Shown here: piece after piece, positions 58,841 through 64,000 of the stretch
Numbering within the stretch: position 1 is the stretch's first letter
Layout of the letters: the number at the start of each line of letters is the position of its first letter
DNA from: Pristionchus mayeri
Taxonomy: Eukaryota; Nematoda; Chromadorea; Rhabditida; Neodiplogasteridae
DNA length: 64,000 nt
Assembly: GCA_036245805.1 (NCBI GenBank)
Contig: BTRK01000001.1
Location: 4,402,001-4,466,000 of the forward strand
Direction of reading: 5' to 3'
The notes under the pieces: model-generated
What the model saw: the letters and a program-made list of their open reading frames with translations, nothing else
What the model was told of the DNA's origin: nothing
The model's database searches: none
Made by a program: the position numbers and the translations under genes

Positions 58841-60490
58841 AATAATCATTTATTCGAGCATCAAGGCAGAGGCCTGTCGAACAATGCCGTTCTTCCATTC
58901 GATCGCGTTTTCCATGTATACTCGCTGCCATTGCACTCCGTGTTCTTTAATGAGTTCGTCTCTCCATCTGACTCTCGGGCGTCCAACAGGTCTTGTTCTA
59001 TCCCACGGTGTCCACTCAAGAACTCTTTTGGACCACCTGTCGTCGGTGAACATAGATAGTCTCTCTGCCCATCTCCTCTTTCTTATCATGACTCTGACTC
59101 GGATATCAGTTAGAGGGATGCGATTGGCAAGGGAAACATTCGAAATTCGGTCCATTCTTGTAACTCCGATCATCTTCCGCATCATGCTTCTTTGAGCAAC
59201 AATAAGCCGTTTCCTGTCCTTTGATGTGGTACTCCACGTTTCGCTTCCATAGGTTAGCGACGGCTCGACGCACATTCGGAACAGCCTTACTTTCAAACCA
59301 ATGGCGCATCTTCGATTCGTGAAAAAAATGTAGAACTTGTTATAAGATCTCCATGCTCCTCCGATTCTTCTATTGATTTCAAGAGAAAGATTTTGATCAA
59401 ACGAGAGGCGCGTGCCCAGATATATGAAAGAATCGGCGTACACTAGTTGATCGTTGCCGATTGACATTGGTACCCGAGTTGCATTGGACATCATTACTGT
59501 TTTGCCTATGTTGATCTCAAGGCTGACCTCTTTGCTTCTCCCTGCTAGTTCTTGCAACATAGTATTACTTTCGGTTGCATCATGAGATATGCGAACTATG
59601 TCATCGGCATAGCGAAGGTGGTTCAGTCGTTGGCCGTTCACATTCACTCCATAGGCCGACCAGTTCATGTTTCGAAAGACTCCTTCCAGTACGGTATTGA
59701 ATAGATGAGGACTAATCGGATCCCCTTGTCGCACACCTCTCTGAATATCAACAGGCACTCGACTACCGCCGATTCGCACAGAGACTTTTGACTTGGAGTA
59801 GATTGCCCTGAGTGTATTGATTAACTTGCTGTGTATGCCTTGATCAAATAGTGCCTCCCAGACATGATGGAATTCTACAGAATCGAATGCTTTGCGATAA
59901 TCAATGAATATTAAGTAGAGTGGAAATCGATACTCATTTGATTTTGCAATCAGCTCCGATAGAGTGAATATGTGGTCGGAAGTTGAAAAATCGCGGCGAA
60001 AGCCGGCTTGCTCATTTGGTTGGTTCGCTGAGAGTTGTCTTTCAATCCGATTATCGATGACTGATGTAAATAGTTTGTATATGAGGTTCATCAAAGCTAT
60101 GGGACGATAGTTTCCGATGTCGAGGGGCGATCCTTTTTTGTATATTAATGAAATAGTTGAATCTGGCAGCTCATTGGGGATTTCCTCCTTCTCAATCCAC
60201 TCGTTGAACAATGTGAGTAAATGCTTCGCTAGAGGCTCGGCACTCGCTTTAATCATTTCAGCAGTTATTCTATCCAGGCCTGGAGCCTTCCCGTTCTTTA
60301 ATCGAGCAATAGCCAAGAAAATTTCACTTGAGAGGATCAGAGGGAGTGTCTCATCGCTGCTGTATTGTGATCGACCGATTGTGATAGTTGATGAAAATAG
60401 GCGGTTGTAGTATGATTGAACAGTTTGCGATACTTGGCTTCGAATTGCTGCTACACTTCCATCATCCTTTGTCAATCTAGTCAGCGTTGT
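58840..60490 (-). pseudogene. RTE-like reverse transcriptase, most complete copy
   Basis: The 541-codon frame (60475-58850) keeps all core motifs: KNGKAPGLDRI, NYRPIALMN, FIDYRKAFDSVEF (motif A), RGVRQGDPISPHLF (motif B) and RYADDIVRIS (motif C), then the thumb and a C-terminal region ending in basic VGRPRVRWRDEL-type motifs. The overall pattern (GVRQGD-ISP, LRYADD) is that of the RTE clade. The endonuclease domain expected upstream is missing: the element is cut at about 60490 and abuts a transporter exon relic. The 3' tail is an ATAATC-type microsatellite. It may encode an intact polymerase but cannot move alone. Confidence 0.85.
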
Positions 60491-60603
60491 TCATAGATCA
60501 TGATGTTATTCATAGATCATTCATCATGATTAGATCATAGTACTGTGAATTCTCAGCATTACGAAGTAGATGAAAATAAAAGGAAGTGTGAAAATAAATC
60601 TTC

Positions 60604-60690
60604 TCACTTGTCGATATTACAACATCGTGGCAGTGATGAGCATTTCGAATACTGCTCCGAAGAACATTAGAACATCCGTGCAATATAATG
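60604..60690 (-). pseudogene. Transporter exon C relic
   Basis: On - it reads DVLMFFGAVFEMLI, comparable to DALMLFGAVFTILA, then a stop. Confidence 0.55.
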
Positions 60691-60855
60691 TCGATCCAAG
60701 TTACTAATCACTGAACATTGTTTCTTATCACTAATCACTGGTTCCTTGAAATCAATTTCACAAATTTCACATTTAATATTGAAAATGTAAGTTCGAGTTA
60801 CTAAAACTACAGCAGTTCTCAAACAGTTGTACGTACCTTTTTAAAAAAAAATTAA

Positions 60856-61906
60856 AACGCGTTCTCTGTAATAGTGGGACATTGTAACATTGTAACATAA
60901 CATTGTGTAACATTGTGGCACCGCCTATAGTCGGTGCCACAATGCTTCAAAATGGTTGTATCGAGCTGTAACTTGGAGGAGGTAACGTATATGAGTAGGG
61001 AATACTTCCACATAAAAAAGTATGTCAATAGCTCAACTTTTTGACCTACCTACAAAAATCAAAGATACAGCCACATGTTATATACCATTCGAAAGAGCAT
61101 CAAAAGTTATCGCTTTTTATCGAGTTTCATTTTTGTTGACGTCCTGTGTTCATGAAAACGTCAATATTTTTAAGGTTTTTGATTTTTAAAGATGCAATGA
61201 TGTAATTTCCTATTTCCAGTTTTATGACCAGTAGATGCGCAGTGAATTTTTACATAAGAGAACTATTTTCAACTTAAGTAATTCGTTCCTACTAGTAGTC
61301 ATTTCATGAATTTTCTAACAAAAAATCGTAGCGTTGGTTCGAATCTGACAACTTTAAAATATGTTTCAGTGACTATTTAGAATTGTATAATCAGTCAATT
61401 GTTAAATATCCACTTTCATCCAACTCTCTCTCTCATTTTGCGTCTTGCTCCGGAAAGCGCGCGGTCAGACGCATATGATTTTTGATAGAAAATGCATGAT
61501 ATGACCACTAGGAGGAAGGAGTTTCTTTAATTGAAAATTTTTGTCTAATGTAAAAATTCAAGGCGCATCTACTGGTCATAAAATTGGAAATAGGAAATGA
61601 CATATTTGCATCGATAAAAATCAAAAACCTTACAGATATTGACGTTTTCATGAACACATGACGTCAATTTGCATCAAACTCGATGAAAAGCGATATTTAT
61701 GCATAACTTTTGATGCTCTTTCGAATGGTATATAACATGTGGCTGTATCTTTGATTTTTTTAGGTAGGTCAAAAGTTGTGCTATTGACCTACTTTTTATG
61801 CGGAAGTATTCCCTACTCATATACGTTACCTCCTCCAAGTTACAGCTCGATACGATCATTTTGAAGCATTGTGCCACCCCTCTCCCATTCTTACAGAGAA
61901 CGCGTT
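60856..61906. mobile_element. TTAA-flanked foldback, family FB-E, copy 2
   Basis: Ends AACGCGTTCTCTGTAA and TTACAGAGAACGCGTT lie between TTAA copies. It matches 32355-33400 over its whole length, with a short ACATTGTAAC tandem run near its left end. Confidence 0.85.
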
Positions 61907-62029
61907 TTAACTGACAGGCCTCAACTAAACGCACACTCGAGAGCTTATCTTGTCATAAAACACTGACAAAACTCAATTTCATAGGCGGATAAAATAATAT
62001 TAAAATGTAAACGCATCTAATGATCGATG

Positions 62030-62090
62030 AAGAATCCACAGAAGGGAGCAGACCCCTCCCATTCATACTCTGGAAGAATTTTAGTTTAGA
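62030..62090 (-). pseudogene. Transporter exon B relic
   Basis: On - it reads EYEWEGSAPFCGFFID, comparable to SAPFWGFLIYR and to the 56.15-kb relic. It is isolated and next to the FB-E element. Confidence 0.5.
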
Positions 62091-62183
62091 ATTTTAGTTT
62101 TTTAATGTTGTCTGCAAATGTAGACCTTTTATCAGTATGCAGCAAGCACCGCCTCCCTCGATTAGGCATGCTAAGAAAGTATA

Positions 62184-63231
62184 TCACGCCTGTCACGAGA
62201 GAATCGAGCTAGAGCTGGCCATTTGACTAAAATCGTGAAATGAGATATCCTCGGTTTTGGCCATCCCTAGGCATGTTATTTGATCCCCCAAAGTTTCGAT
62301 CCGCCCGGAATTTTCTTAAGGTTGCTAAGCGAGGCACTATACCTGAGTCCTTAACTTCAACAGGATATATCTTGCTTCGGGTGCATTTTTGAGAGAAATT
62401 GCCCTCAGAGGTACCCCAGGTAATTTTTCATGCACTATCGATCTATCAAAACTATAACTCATGGAAGTGCCTTAGAACCAAGTTACAGTTAAGGTAGCTT
62501 AACTCAAAAGTGTAGTAAAGGATTCTCTAGCTTTTTTAGTATGTGATAGTCCTCGCCGAGCCCTTTCGAATAAGGTATTGGCGGTTATCAGAAGCTGGGT
62601 ATGGCGTATGCGTTTTGCCCCTAAAAGGCTTAGAGTTGATTTGAAAAATATTTTCAACAGAGAAAGAACAATGGTCGTTTCATTCTCCACGTCGACGCCG
62701 CTCCAATCGGCGAACTCCGTCAAGAATGAGCATTGTTTCATTATTTCCACTGTTGAAAATATTTTTCAAATCAACTCTAAGCCTTTTAGGGGCTGAACGC
62801 ATACGCCATACCCAGCTTTTGATAACTGCCAATACCTTATTCGAAAGAGCTCGGCGAGGACTATCACATACTAAAAAAGCTAGAAAATCTTTTCCTACAC
62901 TTTTGAGTTAAGCTACCTTAACTGTAACTCGGTTCTAAGGCACTTTCATGAGTTGTAGTTTTGATAGATCGATAGTGCATGAAAAATTACCTGGGGTACC
63001 TCTGAGGGCAATTTCTCTCAAAAATGCACCCGAAGCAAGATATATCCTGTTGAAGTTAAGGACTCAGGTATAGTGCCTCGCTTAGCAACCTTAAGAAAAT
63101 TCTGGGCGGATCGAAACTTTGGGGGATCAAACAACATAGGGATGGCCAAAACCGATGATATCTCATTTCGCGATTTTCGGCACATGGCCAAGAAAGTGAA
63201 ATCTAGCTCGATTCTCTCGTGACAGGCGTGA
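62184..63231. mobile_element. Foldback element, family FB-C, copy 3
   Basis: Ends TCACGCCTGTCACGAGAG and CTCTCGTGACAGGCGTGA with TA on both sides. The arms (62184-62690 and 62735-63231) are nearly identical: the same 50-residue frame appears in both orientations around 62.5-62.9 kb. This is the youngest-looking FB-C copy. Confidence 0.9.
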
Positions 63232-63394
63232 TATTTTCTAAATGTTAGGTCGGAAAAAAGATAATTTGAAAACGTTGCTCAATTCATGTTTCACTGATGG
63301 TTCAAATATTATTTAGTCACTTTGGGAACAATGGAATGGTGTCCTCGTTCAAAAAGACAAAAAATCTAAATAAAAGTATTTAGTTAATACTTTT

Positions 63395-63600
63395 CACTTG
63401 ACAAAGTCGAGAAATCTCAGAAAAATTGTAAAGGGATCATGTAGCGAATAGCTTGAATTTAGTCTACGCAACGGTGTAATAGAGCGCAGACTGCCTCTAA
63501 ATTATATTTTCTCTTTATTTGACCTGTAGTCGGCTCGTAGAGCGGGTGAAGCAGCAGAGACAGGCGACGGGAATGGAAGGATGCAACAATCTGTGAAGAA
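63395..63600 (-). pseudogene. Transporter-like exon relic, copy 2
   Basis: The same arrangement as 24815-25015, including the GCAGTCTGCRCTCTATTA segment and the preceding GTCAAATAAAGAG spacer, but one extra base breaks the frame. Confidence 0.5.
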
Positions 63601-63694
63601 TAGAGAAGTTAGAGCATCATTTTCACATGTAATTATGTGGAGCCACAAAGTTATCCAAGTTATCACAACTATTCATATCCAACGCATTTCACAA

Positions 63695-64000
63695 TATTCT
63701 TTCGTCGGGGAAAAGTGAGAAATCGAAATGTAATTAAATTTGACCTGGCAAGATGCCAGATTTTCTCTCGACGGGAAAATCAGGGAAAATAAGCTTCGAT
63801 ATTTGAAACGGTTCTGAAACCTATCGCAATTCTCAAATCACAATTGAAAATATTTGCGTTTCATAGTCAGTCTGAAACACACGTTATTAAGCTCGGGTTC
63901 CCAACATCGTTTGTAAAATTGCGATGTGTTTCAGATGCACATCAAGTTTCGACTTTTTAATTTGATTTCGAAAAGATCTCCACGCTTTCTATCGTTATGG
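63695..64000. repeat. Dispersed repeat, copy 2, cut by window edge
   Basis: Nearly identical to 17560-17885, in the same orientation. A short deletion near 63835 separates the copies. Confidence 0.85.

Overview
The window looks like nuclear DNA of a free-living rhabditid-type nematode. It is AT-rich, its recognisable genes have many short exons joined at GT...TTTCAG-like sites, some introns are under 50 bases, and it is crowded with foldback (palindromic) transposable elements of the kind abundant in nematode genomes. No species is claimed. Nothing suggests bacterial, phage or organellar DNA, and there are no operons, rRNAs or CRISPR arrays.

Layout. At 3.1-5.3 kb (+) lies a secreted fibrinogen-related (FReD) gene with a Thr/Ser-rich linker; it carries an in-frame stop and lacks the middle of its domain. 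At 16.1-6.85 kb (-) lies the best complete gene of the window, about 400 codons in 12 exons, encoding a signal peptide, a Cys-rich ectodomain, one membrane span and a charged tail. Its introns hold whole transposons, and one of its introns appears to be only 26 bases long. A copy of its last exon stands alone at 22.55-22.76 kb. From 18 to 63 kb the recurring theme is a major-facilitator transporter family resembling SLC18B1. The best copy is on + at 36.35-42.42 kb. A second, decayed copy is at 31.3-32.1 kb. A last exon sits at 18.3-18.55 kb (-). A dozen or so single-exon relics are spread over both strands.

Mobile DNA fills most of the rest. There is a 5'-truncated Ty3/Gypsy element (19.4-21.3 kb) with a 3' LTR, and four non-LTR (RTE-like) reverse-transcriptase pieces at 33.5-36.3 and 56.5-60.5 kb, all on -. 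An intact-looking maT-type (DD37D) DNA transposon lies at 50.53-51.82 kb. Smaller elements include a mariner-ended element, a minimal Helitron, a hAT-type MITE, two TTAA-flanked families and MULE-like foldbacks with 9-11 bp target duplications. Several large palindromes of 1-2 kb fall into repeated families. Many insertions are nested, and the opposite arm of a palindrome often preserves the uninterrupted sequence, so the order of events can be read directly.

Functionally the window combines a transporter family undergoing birth and death, one secreted-lectin-like relic, one nematode membrane protein of unknown role, and a dense transposon landscape. The most informative observations are the Helitron that landed exactly on a stop codon, the nested insertions, the candidate 26-base intron, the repeated D-B-C order of transporter exon relics, and the tRNA-like cores inside foldback elements.
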